A stretch of DNA of 64,000 nt, taken from NCBI RefSeq assembly GCF_001613935.1, contig NZ_LQCI01000018.1, forward strand, positions 96,602 through 160,601, in the 5' to 3' direction. Below the pieces are notes generated by a model that saw only the letters and a program-made list of their open reading frames with translations, had not been told where the DNA came from and ran no database searches. The position numbers were made by a program, and so were the translations under genes. Numbering within the stretch: the first letter of the stretch is position 1; each line of letters opens with the position of its first letter. Of the stretch, positions 33,920 through 44,038 are shown piece by piece. This stretch comes from Amycolatopsis regifaucium. Its GTDB lineage: Bacteria; Actinomycetota; Actinomycetes; Mycobacteriales; Pseudonocardiaceae.

Positions 33920-34324
33920 CTACTCGACCGGGAAGCTTTCGGTCACGGAGATGCCCTTCTTCAGCGTCCGGCTCACCGTGCACAGCCGCTCGATCGCGCG
34001 GTCCACCGCCGCCGCGAGCGCCTCCCGGTCCTCCCCGCTGAGCGAGGACACGTCGACGTCGAAGGCGACGTGGACGCCGTCGAGTTCTGAAGCGTCTTCA
34101 CGCCGATCCGCGGTCACACTGACCCGGAAGGTCGAGTCCTCCCCGATCCGGCGCGTGATGAGGTTCTCGGCGGTGACGGCCGAGCAGCCCGCCGCCGCGA
34201 TCTGCAGCAGCTCGGCCGGGGAGAAGGCGCCCTCGGCACCTTTGCGCCCGATCCGGACTTCGGCACCACGTTCGTTGCGGCCGACGAAGCGATGCTCGCC
34301 GTCACGCTGGACTTCCAAGGACAC
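33920..34324 (-). CDS. OsmC/Ohr family peroxiredoxin
   Basis: This 134-residue protein belongs to the OsmC/Ohr family of thiol peroxidases acting on organic hydroperoxides. The two redox cysteines are in IAAAGCSAVTAENL and IERLCTVSRTL. The GTG start at 34324 lies 3-4 bases after GAAAGGAAA. It is only 10 bases downstream of the 585-residue gene and could be co-transcribed. I favour an Ohr-like detoxification role. Confidence 0.9.
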   Translation of the reverse strand: MSLEVQRDGEHRFVGRNERGAEVRIGRKGAEGAFSPAELLQIAAAGCSAVTAENLITRRIGEDSTFRVSVTADRREDASELDGVHVAFDVDVSSLSGEDREALAAAVDRAIERLCTVSRTLKKGISVTESFPVE

Positions 34325-34334
34325 GGCTTTCCTT

Positions 34335-36092
34335 TCATACGGAACGACTGAGAGCCCGATTGACATCCGCGGCGGAGAAACCCTGGGGGTCGAACTCGTC
34401 GCCCGAGTCCAAGCCCAGCCATTCGAGCATGTCGTCGTGCTCCTCGGCGTCCGGATCGGCCAGGATCTCCTTCAACCGCTCGTATCCCCCCACACCACCA
34501 CAGTCTTCGGGCGGGCACGCACCCTTGCCCCCGGTGCAGAGCGCGCCGGTGACCCCGGGAGCCGGGGGAAGGATCTTCTCCAGCGTGATCTGGTGCTCCC
34601 AGTCGTCGCCGAAGTCGTAGGTATACCCGAGCCGATCACCGACCTCGACCAGGACGTGGGAGAGGCGGACGTCCCGCTCGTTCCGATGACCGAGTCCGGG
34701 ATCCGGGAGCCCGTACTCGCTCCGGCCGTCGTCGAAAACGTGCATGTGGGAGTCATCCCAGCCCATGGCGCGCTGGATGACGCCGTGGAACTCGCCGAGA
34801 TCGAGGTCGGCGGGCACCTCGATGCGCCGCCACACCGGCGGTTTCGTCACACCACGGAGTTGGACCTTGATCCCGTATCGGGTGCCCGCGGGCAAGGCCG
34901 AGGGCACGCGTGAAACCACCGGCATCGACTGACCCGCGCCGAGCAGCGACATCAGGTGAGGGGCGGCCGGATGGCCACTGCGTTCCAGCAACGGCAGGAC
35001 TTCGGCCAGTTCGCTGCCCGCCTGCACCCGCAGGATGCCGGTGAGCACGTAGGCCGGTATCTCTGGAGGGATCGCGTCCAGTGTGGCGGCGAGCGTGTCG
35101 ACGGTGATCCACGCGTCGTCGTCTTCGGCCGGATCGGTACCGGCCTCCTCGGCCAGCCAGACGCGGGCATAAGCGCCGAATCCGTCCTTGGCCGCCCACT
35201 CACGCCATGCGGCGTCGGCTTCCGGACCACATTGTCCGGCCAAGGCGAGGGCGATGACCCGCAGTTGCCCGGACGCGTTTTCCCCGGCGGCGAGTAGTTC
35301 GCGGGCGGCGACGACCGGAGTACGGGCGGACAGCCAAGGCCGGGCCATCATCACGCCGATCTTCGGCGGCAGGTGTGCCACCCCGTCAAGCAGCGTCGCC
35401 GCGTCCACTTCGGCAGCGGGAGCGCTGTGCCGGAACAGGAAATCCGTGTACCAGCGGCCAAGGGGCGTCAGCTCGGCACTGTCGCCCCGGAGGACGGCGA
35501 TGCCGAACTCAGCCAGTGTCTCCACCACGCTCTCGGGGGGCCATATCTCCTCCGCCACGCAGTCGGGGCAGTCGCAGATCGGAGCACTCCCCTCCATCTC
35601 CATGATGGCTTCGCCCAAGTCGCTGAGCGACGCGGAGCCGTCGCGTTCGTGAAGCTCCGCCAGGACGGCGACATGCTCCAGATCCACCGCGGTGTCACCG
35701 GCCAGCCCCAGGCATTCCGTCGTACAAGCCGCCCAGATGGTCAGCACGGGATCCGGCTTCTCTGCCACCCACAGCTCGAGTGCCTTGCCCGCCCTCACTT
35801 TGCCCGAGCTGATTTCGAGGAACCTGGCCGCCAAGGCCGTCGACCACACCAGCATCAGTTCGTCGATGTCCATCGCGCTGCGTGGTTTACGCGAGGCCAA
35901 CTCGATCCCCAGCAGGTCGCACACTTCGACCGCCTCAGCGGGTTTCAGCACATTTCGGGTGGTGAGCGAACGGCCGGCCCCGACCCATTCGGCCAGTTTC
36001 CGCGCCGCAACGAGGGCGGGAGAGGTGACGGCGGCCTCTACCAGTTCTCGGATCTTCCGATCCGGAAGTTCCGTGCCGAAAGGAAAAGACAT
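34335..36092 (-). CDS. PRiA4b ORF-3-like domain protein
   Basis: This 585-residue protein ends in a plasmid pRiA4b ORF-3-like domain (about residues 400-560): IKVQLRGVTKPPVWRRIEVP, GWDDSHMHVF, YTYDFGDDWEHQITLEKI. This domain is widespread in bacteria and of unknown function. The N-terminal ~390 residues are helical, with a CDCPDC motif that may bind zinc. No catalytic site is evident. The family often sits on plasmids, but base composition here matches the neighbours. Confidence 0.82.
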   Translation of the reverse strand: MSFPFGTELPDRKIRELVEAAVTSPALVAARKLAEWVGAGRSLTTRNVLKPAEAVEVCDLLGIELASRKPRSAMDIDELMLVWSTALAARFLEISSGKVRAGKALELWVAEKPDPVLTIWAACTTECLGLAGDTAVDLEHVAVLAELHERDGSASLSDLGEAIMEMEGSAPICDCPDCVAEEIWPPESVVETLAEFGIAVLRGDSAELTPLGRWYTDFLFRHSAPAAEVDAATLLDGVAHLPPKIGVMMARPWLSARTPVVAARELLAAGENASGQLRVIALALAGQCGPEADAAWREWAAKDGFGAYARVWLAEEAGTDPAEDDDAWITVDTLAATLDAIPPEIPAYVLTGILRVQAGSELAEVLPLLERSGHPAAPHLMSLLGAGQSMPVVSRVPSALPAGTRYGIKVQLRGVTKPPVWRRIEVPADLDLGEFHGVIQRAMGWDDSHMHVFDDGRSEYGLPDPGLGHRNERDVRLSHVLVEVGDRLGYTYDFGDDWEHQITLEKILPPAPGVTGALCTGGKGACPPEDCGGVGGYERLKEILADPDAEEHDDMLEWLGLDSGDEFDPQGFSAADVNRALSRSV

Positions 36093-36111
36093 GCGGGAAC
36101 CCTACGCGGGC

Positions 36112-36870
36112 CTACCCGCGCTGTGCGATGACGGTGACCGTCCCCGGGTCCACCTCGGTGAAACCCGCGTCCCTGACCGCGACGACACCGTCGCGCCGCC
36201 AAGAACCCTCCGGATCCTCGATCGGGCACAGCGCCTTCCAGACCGCGACCGGCGGCGTCCGCACCGAGCACCGGAACCCGGTCTCGGCCCAAGCGGCTCG
36301 TTCGGCTTCGTCCAGCAGCGAGGCCAGGATCATCGTCGCGTGCCCGACCTGGGCGGCGCCCTTGCCCACGGTCATCGAGACCTCGGGGTTCAGCAGCAAC
36401 CGCGGGACCCCCTCCGGCGCGGGTCCCGGCTCGTCGGCCGGGAGTTCGCTGCCGGAGATCTGCAGCCGCGAGACCTCTTTCGGGGCGTCGGTGACCCGGC
36501 CGGGCAGCAACGCCCGCGCCTCGGCGCCGTCGACCTCGATCGTGATGCCCGGCAGTTCCTGGACGGCTTGCCAGTGCGCGCCCCGCGCGCGACGGGCTAC
36601 CTTGCGGATCCGGCCGTCGACCCACGCCTTGAGCGGCTCGTGCCATTCGCCTTCGGGTTCGGCGCGCTCGTCGAGACAGACCGCGATCGCGGCCGCCGCG
36701 GCGGCTTCCAGCAACGCGGTCCGGGACGGCGGTTCGGCGCGTTCCATCCGCAGGATCACCGGCATGGCGCGGACTTCGGCGGGATCCTCGTCGGAGGTGT
36801 CCACCGTGCTTTCCGCGGGGAGACCGAGCCAGTACGCGTAGCGCGCCGCCAGCGGCTCCAGGACGCTCAT
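36112..36870 (-). CDS. Peptidyl-tRNA hydrolase 2 (Pth2)-like protein
   Basis: This 252-residue protein has a Pth2-type core near its C-terminus: EVSMTVGKGAAQVGHATMIL is the signature of archaeal/eukaryotic-type peptidyl-tRNA hydrolase, and VEVDPGTVTVIAQRG closes the domain. The ~150 residues before it are not part of the classic enzyme. Normal bacterial Pth1 is a different fold, so this is an additional enzyme or a repurposed one. GAGGAG lies 7 nt before the ATG and inside the end of a 24-codon ORF that follows serB. Confidence 0.8.
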   Translation of the reverse strand: MSVLEPLAARYAYWLGLPAESTVDTSDEDPAEVRAMPVILRMERAEPPSRTALLEAAAAAAIAVCLDERAEPEGEWHEPLKAWVDGRIRKVARRARGAHWQAVQELPGITIEVDGAEARALLPGRVTDAPKEVSRLQISGSELPADEPGPAPEGVPRLLLNPEVSMTVGKGAAQVGHATMILASLLDEAERAAWAETGFRCSVRTPPVAVWKALCPIEDPEGSWRRDGVVAVRDAGFTEVDPGTVTVIAQRG

Positions 36871-36872
36871 GC

Positions 36873-38260
<1,388 letters not shown>

Positions 38261-40039
38261 TCATCGCTCGCTGGCGTTGTCCTTGGAGTGGTCACCCGGG
38301 ATGGCCGCCTCGGTGAGCACCTGGGACGGCGCGCGGTGGGTGTTGGCCTTCTGCTGTCCGAAGAAGCCGATCTCACCCTCCTTGTGCATGCGCTCGACCA
38401 TGTGCGGGTAGTGCAGTTCGAACGCCGGGCGCTCGGAACGGATCCGCGGCAGCTCGGTGAAGTTGTGCCGCGGCGGCGGGCAGGACGTCGCCCATTCGAG
38501 CGAGTTGCCGTAGCCCCACGGGTCGTCCACCGTGACGATCTCGCCGTACCGGTAGCTCTTGAAGACGTTCCAGATGAACGGCAGCGTCGAGGCACCGAGG
38601 ATGTACGCGCCGATCGTGGAGATCGTGTTCAGCGTGGTGAAGCCGTCGGACTGCAGGTAGTCCGCGTACCGCCGCGGCATGCCTTCGGCGCCCAGCCAGT
38701 GCTGCACCAGGAACGTGGCGTGGAAGCCGATGAACGTGGTCCAGAAGTGCCACTTGCCGAGCTTCTCGTCCATCATGCGGCCGGTGATCTTCGGGAACCA
38801 GAAGTAGATCCCGGCGAAGGTGGCGAACACGATCGTGCCGTAGAGCACGTAGTGGAAGTGCGCGACGACGAAGTAGCTGTCGGACACGTGGAAGTCGATC
38901 GCCGGCGCGGCCAGCATGATGCCGGTCAGACCGCCGAAGAGGAACGTGACGATGAAGCCCATCGAGAAGATCATCGGCGTCTCGAAGGACAGCTGGCCCT
39001 TCCACATCGTGCCGATCCAGTTGAAGAACTTCACGCCGGTCGGGACCGCGATCAGGAAGGTCATGAAGGAGAAGAAGGGCAGCAGCACGGCGCCGGTCGC
39101 GTACATGTGGTGCGCCCACACCGCCACCGACAGCGCGGCGATCGCCAGCGTCGCCCAGACCAGGCCCTTGTAACCGAAGATCGGCTTGCGGCTGAAGACC
39201 GGGAAGATCTCCGACACGATCCCGAAGAACGGCAGGGCGACGATATAGACCTCTGGATGGCCGAAGAACCAGAACAGGTGCTGCCAGAGGATCACGCCGC
39301 CGTTCGCGGGGTCGAACACATGTGCCCCGAGATGCCGGTCCGCCAGCAGGCCCATCAGGGCCGCGGTCAGGATCGGGAACGCCAGCAGGATCAGGATGCT
39401 GGTGACCAGGATGTTCCAGGTGAAGATCGGCATCCGGTACATCGTCATACCGGGGGCGCGCAGGCAGACCACCGTGGTGATCATGTTGACGCCACCGAGG
39501 ATGGTGCCGAGACCGGACACGACCAGACCGGAGATCCACAGGTCGGCGCCGACGCCGGGCGAGTGGATGGCGTCCGACAGCGGGGTGTAGGCGAACCAGC
39601 CGAAGTCGGCGGCGCCACCCGGGGTCAGGAAGCCGGACATCACGATCAGGCCGCCGAAGAGGTACAGCCAGTACGAGAACGCGTTCAGCCGCGGGAAGGC
39701 GACGTCGGGCGAACCGATCTGCAGCGGCAGCACGAAGTTCGCGAATCCGAAGAGGATCGGCGTCGCGTACAGCAGCAGCATGATCGTGCCGTGCATCGTG
39801 AACAGCTGGTTGTACTGCTCCTGCGAAAGGAACTGCTGCCCGGGACGCGCCAGCTCGGAGCGGATCAGCATCGCCATCGCGCCGCCCACCATGAAGAAGG
39901 CGAACGACGTGACCAGATACATGATGCCGATTTGCTTGTGGTCCGTCGTGCGGAACAACCGCAGCAGGTACGAACCCTTGACCGACTCCCGCGCGGGATA
40001 CGGGCGCGTGGCGATCGGCTTGGGGGCTACGGCCGTCAC
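38261..40039 (-). CDS. ctaD: Cytochrome c oxidase subunit I
   Basis: This 592-residue, 12-helix membrane protein is the catalytic subunit of the aa3 oxidase. Heme ligands are in [15 protein letters not shown] and [12 protein letters not shown]. The CuB site with the His-Tyr crosslink is [14 protein letters not shown], with the His pair in [10 protein letters not shown]. The start is set at the GTG at 40039 because GGAGG lies 6 nt upstream. Other oxidase subunits are not adjacent, as in mycobacteria where ctaD is apart from ctaC/E. Confidence 0.97.
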   Translation of the reverse strand: MTAVAPKPIATRPYPARESVKGSYLLRLFRTTDHKQIGIMYLVTSFAFFMVGGAMAMLIRSELARPGQQFLSQEQYNQLFTMHGTIMLLLYATPILFGFANFVLPLQIGSPDVAFPRLNAFSYWLYLFGGLIVMSGFLTPGGAADFGWFAYTPLSDAIHSPGVGADLWISGLVVSGLGTILGGVNMITTVVCLRAPGMTMYRMPIFTWNILVTSILILLAFPILTAALMGLLADRHLGAHVFDPANGGVILWQHLFWFFGHPEVYIVALPFFGIVSEIFPVFSRKPIFGYKGLVWATLAIAALSVAVWAHHMYATGAVLLPFFSFMTFLIAVPTGVKFFNWIGTMWKGQLSFETPMIFSMGFIVTFLFGGLTGIMLAAPAIDFHVSDSYFVVAHFHYVLYGTIVFATFAGIYFWFPKITGRMMDEKLGKWHFWTTFIGFHATFLVQHWLGAEGMPRRYADYLQSDGFTTLNTISTIGAYILGASTLPFIWNVFKSYRYGEIVTVDDPWGYGNSLEWATSCPPPRHNFTELPRIRSERPAFELHYPHMVERMHKEGEIGFFGQQKANTHRAPSQVLTEAAIPGDHSKDNASER

Positions 40040-40175
40040 TCCTGCCTCCAACACTCAAACCTTGTGGTGGTCAATGTTCTGCCGTCGGCCGGGGCTCGAG
40101 ACCCATTCCGGCGGCTAGTGGGGATCGTAGCCCTCACTACCGACAGTCGCGCGCACCGGCTGGCAAGATCGCGCC

Positions 40176-41012
40176 GTGGCCGACGAACACACGCGGGCGG
40201 GGGTCGCCGCGGCGATCGCGGTGGGTGACCGATTCGGCTTGCCGACCGGCGATCCCGGCGTCCTGCATTTCAAGTCGAACGTGCTGGTGAGACTGGGTCC
40301 TGTGGTGGCGAGGGTGCCGGGTACGACCCGCTTCGCACGGCCGGATCCGGCGGAGTGGCTGGCGCGGGACGTCGCACTGTCGAAGCACCTCACGGAACGT
40401 GATGTGCTCGTCGTCTCACCGACCACGGATCCCCCGGCCGGACCGCATTTCGCGAACGGCCTTCCGGTCACCCTCTGGCACTACACGCACCATGAGCCGG
40501 GAGACACCCTGTCGCCACGGGAGGTGGCGACGTCGCTCGCCCGGGTGCACGCCGCGCTCGCCGACTATCCCGGCGGGCTGCCCGAACTCGGGCCGGTCCA
40601 TGACCTCCGGGTCTTGCTCGACCGGCATGGTCCCTCGATGGGCGACGCGGCGCCCCGGCTGCGCAAAGAACTCGAACGGGTCGCGGCGGTCCTTCCGGCG
40701 GACGAGCCCCGGCCGCTGCACGGTGACGCCCATCGGGGGAACGTGATCGCGACAGCGGCCGGACCGTGCTGGCTCGACTTCGAGGACACCTGGCGCGGAC
40801 CGCTCGGCTGGGACCTCGCCGTCCTCTACGCGGACCTCGGCGCTTCGGCTCTCTCCGCGTACCCGGCCGACGTCGCGCCTTCGTCGCTTGAGCCCTTCCT
40901 CGCGTTGCGCCGGTTGTTCGAGGTTCCCTGGCGGTTCGTGATCGCCCAGCGCTTCCCCGAGCGGCGCGGGGAGGCCGAGGCGGCTCTGGAGCGCTACCTC
41001 CAGCGCATCTAG
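40176..41012 (+). CDS. Aminoglycoside phosphotransferase family kinase
   Basis: This 278-residue APH-fold kinase has the catalytic loop PLHGDAHRGNVI and the metal-binding CWLDFEDTWRGPLGWDLAVLY. The N-terminal lobe is short (VLHFKSNVLVRLGPVVARVP). Members phosphorylate antibiotics, sugars or choline-like molecules; the target here is unknown and resistance should not be assumed. GTG 40176 lies 6 nt after CAAGAT. The stop codon TAG is the start of a palindrome (41005-41067). Confidence 0.85.
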   Translation: MADEHTRAGVAAAIAVGDRFGLPTGDPGVLHFKSNVLVRLGPVVARVPGTTRFARPDPAEWLARDVALSKHLTERDVLVVSPTTDPPAGPHFANGLPVTLWHYTHHEPGDTLSPREVATSLARVHAALADYPGGLPELGPVHDLRVLLDRHGPSMGDAAPRLRKELERVAAVLPADEPRPLHGDAHRGNVIATAAGPCWLDFEDTWRGPLGWDLAVLYADLGASALSAYPADVAPSSLEPFLALRRLFEVPWRFVIAQRFPERRGEAEAALERYLQRI

Positions 41013-41067
41013 TCCTCTGGATGCGGTAGTTCGCGCTACCAACCACCGCGTTTAGAGGACTAAATGC
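41005..41067. terminator. Long palindrome (GTCCTCT hairpin family A) overlapping a stop codon
   Basis: Arms 41005-41027 and 41045-41067 pair with four mismatches. The left arm GCATCTAGTCCTCT includes the TAG stop of the phosphotransferase gene. The nested TTGC/GCAA hairpin of the family is degraded in this copy. It lies between convergent genes. Confidence 0.65.
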
Positions 41068-41076
41068 GGGAGGGGG

Positions 41077-42285
41077 CTAGACGGCCGCCATCAGTGAGCG
41101 CGCCGCGACGTCGGCCCCGTCGACCCGCACCTCACCACCGACCTGGCGCGCTCGCTCGGCCACCTCCGGCCGCAGCACCTCGGAGAGCGCGAGGGTCAGC
41201 GACTCCGCGCTCGGCTCCCCGGTGATCGAAGTCCCGATCCCGAGGTCGCGGACGCGCTGCGCGAAATAGGGCTGGTCGAACATCCGCGGAACGAGCACCT
41301 GCGGCACCCCCGCCCTGGTGGCCGCCGTGGTCGTGCCGGCACCGCCGTGCTGCACGACCGCCGCGACCCTTGGGAAGAGCGCCTGCTGATTGACCTCTCC
41401 GATGGCGAGGCAGTCGGGTTCGTCGTCGATCAGCGACAGCCCGGTCCAGCCGCGGAACACGATCACCCGCCGTCCGTGCGCCCTCGCCGCGCCGATCATC
41501 GCCTTCGCGATCTCTTCCGGCGCGCGGATGCTCCCGAATCCGAAGTAGACCGGCGGTTCCCCGGCGTCGAGGAACGCCTCCAGTTCCGGGGACAACGGAC
41601 GGTGGTCCGGCAGGATCCAGGCACCGGTCTGGTGCACGTCCAGCGCCGACGGTCCCCGCCACGGAGCCAGCACCGAATCGGCGGCCAGCCACGGCTCCTC
41701 GGTGAAGACATGCCCGCGGACGTCGTCGACCGGCGGCAGGCCGAGCACTTTCCGCCGCGCGTCGAGCACCCCGCCCCATTGCTCGTTCCACCGCTCCGCG
41801 TCGTCGGCCCACAAGACGGGATTGGCGGCGTCGGGATTCTTCGGTGCCCATCCCGGGAAAGCGGGCGGACGATGGTGCAGCGAAGGCAGCGTTATCGGGC
41901 AATAAGCGGTGAAGAAATAAGGAATCCCTTTCCATTCGGCCACCGAATGGGCGGCGATGTTCAAGGCCATTCCCCCGACGACGACGTCACAACCCTCGGC
42001 CGCCTCCGGCATGGTCTCGAACTGGTTCACGACCATGGCCTCGGCCATCGCGCGCCGTCCCTCGGGCGAAGCCATCGCCTTGGTCATCGCGGAATCCGGT
42101 TTCGCGGTCGACCGCAGCTCAGGTCCGAGCGGCACGAACGAGATCCCGAGTCTTTCGGCCCATTCACGGAAATCCGGCGGCGCGCAGAGCCGGACGTCCT
42201 GGCCGAGTTCCCGCAACCGCGTCGCCAACGCCACCAGCGGTTGCACCTCGCCCCTTGTCCCGATCGTGGACAGGAGTACGCGCAT
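41077..42285 (-). CDS. GT1-family glycosyltransferase (GtfB/MGT-like)
   Basis: This 402-residue glycosyltransferase has the GT-B fold used for glycopeptide, macrolide and sterol glycosylation. It starts RVLLSTIGTRGEVQPLVALA, as vancomycin-group Gtf enzymes do, and has the nucleotide-sugar site VAAVVQHGGAGTTTAATRAG followed by VLVPRMFDQPYFA. AAGGGGG lies before the ATG. It is alone here, without sugar or scaffold genes. Its ~100-base leader contains a hairpin and a candidate promoter. Confidence 0.9.
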   Translation of the reverse strand: MRVLLSTIGTRGEVQPLVALATRLRELGQDVRLCAPPDFREWAERLGISFVPLGPELRSTAKPDSAMTKAMASPEGRRAMAEAMVVNQFETMPEAAEGCDVVVGGMALNIAAHSVAEWKGIPYFFTAYCPITLPSLHHRPPAFPGWAPKNPDAANPVLWADDAERWNEQWGGVLDARRKVLGLPPVDDVRGHVFTEEPWLAADSVLAPWRGPSALDVHQTGAWILPDHRPLSPELEAFLDAGEPPVYFGFGSIRAPEEIAKAMIGAARAHGRRVIVFRGWTGLSLIDDEPDCLAIGEVNQQALFPRVAAVVQHGGAGTTTAATRAGVPQVLVPRMFDQPYFAQRVRDLGIGTSITGEPSAESLTLALSEVLRPEVAERARQVGGEVRVDGADVAARSLMAAV

Positions 42286-42335
42286 GGGAATCCCCCTTCG
42301 GCAAAAACGTGAAGGCCGAATTGTGCACCGGGAAT

Positions 42336-42368
42336 GGGGACTTGCCGCAAGTCCCCCTGTCCGCTATA
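42336..42368 (-). promoter_or_regulatory. Promoter and leader hairpin of the glycosyltransferase gene
   Basis: TATAGC on the minus strand (42363-42368) is a likely -10 box. GGGGACTTG-CCG-CAAGTCCCC (42336-42356) is a perfect nine-base-pair hairpin in the predicted leader, about 50 bases before the ATG. Confidence 0.4.
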
Positions 42369-42393
42369 CCTTTGAAGGGGCGAGGGAAACGCT

Positions 42394-43140
42394 TTATGCG
42401 GGGTACCAGCCCAAGATCGCTTCGACGACTCCGGCCGGATCCTCCAGCGGCGTCAGATGTCCGGCCTCCGGCAAGACCACCAGTGTCGCGTCCGGCAGCG
42501 TCTCCACCAGGGTGTTCGCCGCGTCCGGCGGGGTCAGGCCGTCCTCTTCGCCGACCACGACCAGCGCCGGCACGTCCGCCCATCGCAGGGTTTCCACCGA
42601 ATCGGGCCGCGCCGCCATCGCGCGCGCCGCCCACGCGATCCCGGACGGCGGCTGCGTGGCGATCAGTGCACGAAGCCGTTCCGCGACTTCCGGACGGTCC
42701 GCGCGGGTCTTCTCGGCGAGCAGGCCCGGCGTGACGGTTTCGGCGAGCCGGCCGGCACCTTCCGCCTCGACCCGGGCCGCGAGGTCGTGCCGGGCCTGCG
42801 CGGCCTCGGGTGTGTCGGCCGTCGCCTTCGTGTCGATGAACACGAGCCCGCCCACGCGTTCCGGAGCGGCACGCAGCACCGCCATCGTCAGATAGCCGCC
42901 CATCGAACAGCCACCGAGCACGACCTTGTCGAGTTCGAGCCGATCGAGCAGCGCCACGACGTCGCGGGCGGCGTCGTCCAGGCTCGGTTCCCGGTCGGTT
43001 TCCGGCAACGGGCTGCGGCCGAGGCCGCGCTGGTCGGGGGTGATCAGCCGGAGGCGCTCCGAGAGCGGCGCGCGCACCGCGTCCCACATGCGGGCGTCGA
43101 CCGGGAAGGCGTGCAGCAGTACCAGCGGGAGATCCGTCAT
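42394..43140 (-). CDS. Alpha/beta hydrolase
   Basis: This 248-residue alpha/beta-hydrolase has the nucleophile elbow VVLGGCSMGGYLTMAVL (Ser in CSMGG), the oxyanion HAFPVDARMW and the late Asp/His pair in VVGEEDGLTPPDA and LPEAGHLTPLEDP. The fold and motifs are complete, so it should be active on an ester, lactone or similar bond. It resembles BioH/3-oxoadipate enol-lactonase-like enzymes, but substrate specificity cannot be assigned. It is divergent from a GNAT gene. Confidence 0.88.
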   Translation of the reverse strand: MTDLPLVLLHAFPVDARMWDAVRAPLSERLRLITPDQRGLGRSPLPETDREPSLDDAARDVVALLDRLELDKVVLGGCSMGGYLTMAVLRAAPERVGGLVFIDTKATADTPEAAQARHDLAARVEAEGAGRLAETVTPGLLAEKTRADRPEVAERLRALIATQPPSGIAWAARAMAARPDSVETLRWADVPALVVVGEEDGLTPPDAANTLVETLPDATLVVLPEAGHLTPLEDPAGVVEAILGWYPA

Positions 43141-43180
43141 GGCGATAATTCTGTCGCACCCCGGCGCTACCGTCGGAGGT

Positions 43181-43681
43181 GTGCTGACAGAGATCAAAAC
43201 GGAAAGGCTGCTGTTGCGGCGGCTGCGCGAGGCGGACCGCGAGAACATCGTCGCGCTGCAGGCCGATCCGGAGACGAACAAGTTCAACGTCGTACCGCAC
43301 ACCGTCGAGGGCGCGCGGGAACTGTACGACGCCTGGATGAAGCAATGGGACGAGCACGGGTTCGGCTATCTCGCGGTGTCCGCTTTGGACGATCCGGAGG
43401 TGATCGTCGGCTTCGGCGGCGTCCGCTATCACGAATGGAACGGCGAGCGCGTGCTGAACCTCGCGTACCGCTTCTGGCCGTTCGCCTGGGGCAAGGGCTA
43501 CGCGACGGAGATGGCGGCCGCCGTCGTCGAATGGGCGGAACGGGAGATCCCGGAGGTCCCGGTGATCGCCAACATCATGGTCGCCAACGAACCGTCGATC
43601 CGGGTCGCCGAGCGGCTCGGGTTCAAGATCCACACGGAGGAGGAATTCGAGGGAGCGCCGTCACTGCACCTACGACGCTGA
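43181..43681 (+). CDS. GNAT family N-acetyltransferase
   Basis: This 166-residue acetyltransferase resembles the RimJ/RimL branch: TERLLLRRLREADRENIVAL at the start, VGFGGVRYHEWN, then the acetyl-CoA loop FWPFAWGKGYATEMAAAVVEW and NEPSIRVAERLGFK. The GTG at 43181 is adjacent to GGAGGT, which is too close for a normal ribosome site. A TACCGT -10 box at 43168-43173 lies 7 nt upstream, fitting leaderless initiation. The acceptor amine is unknown. Confidence 0.87.
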   Translation: MLTEIKTERLLLRRLREADRENIVALQADPETNKFNVVPHTVEGARELYDAWMKQWDEHGFGYLAVSALDDPEVIVGFGGVRYHEWNGERVLNLAYRFWPFAWGKGYATEMAAAVVEWAEREIPEVPVIANIMVANEPSIRVAERLGFKIHTEEEFEGAPSLHLRR

Positions 43682-43724
43682 GCGCTGTCGGCGAACCCGC
43701 GTCCGCTCCGCCGGTAGGCGCTGA

Positions 43725-44012
43725 TCACCAGCGGCCGGGGCGGCGCCGGGCCCGCGCGTCCCAACAGGGCTTGTGCCAATGGCGGCGGTCGGCGACCCCG
43801 CCGGTGTCGTCGGCCGGCCAGACGACCAGATGCGGGGTCCCCGGCCGGATCTCGTGGTCGCAGCCGGGACAGCGGTAGTCCTTGGTGGCTTGCGCGCCGG
43901 GCACGGTGCGGACGAGCCATTCGCCGTCCTTGGCCGACTCGGAGCGCGCCCAGCCGGTCGACGCGCCGAGGTCTGGGCGTCCACCGCGATCGGGCCGGTT
44001 ACGTCGAGGCAC
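43725..44012 (-). CDS. Small zinc-ribbon-like protein
   Basis: This 95-residue protein has a Cys/His cluster: YRCPGCDHEIRPG, then DRRHWHKPCWDARARRRPG, spaced like a zinc-binding site. Similar short proteins occur widely in actinobacteria without known function. The N-terminal part is basic (VPRRNRPDRGG). GTG 44012 lies 6 nt after a TACCGT -10 box. The overlapping frame 43670-43984 on the same strand lacks any motif and is a shadow. Confidence 0.75.
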   Translation of the reverse strand: MPRRNRPDRGGRPDLGASTGWARSESAKDGEWLVRTVPGAQATKDYRCPGCDHEIRPGTPHLVVWPADDTGGVADRRHWHKPCWDARARRRPGRW

Positions 44013-44018
44013 GCCGAA

Positions 44019-44024
44019 ACGGTA
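44019..44024 (-). promoter_or_regulatory. -10 box TACCGT, zinc-ribbon gene
   Basis: TACCGT on the minus strand lies 6 nt before the GTG at 44012. Confidence 0.5.
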
Positions 44025-44038
44025 TCCGGAACCCTGGC

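Noticed and set aside
43670-43984. A 104-codon frame overlapping the zinc-ribbon gene
   Set aside because: It lacks motifs and is rich in Pro/Arg/Ala, while the overlapping frame on the same strand has a Cys/His cluster and a -10 box.
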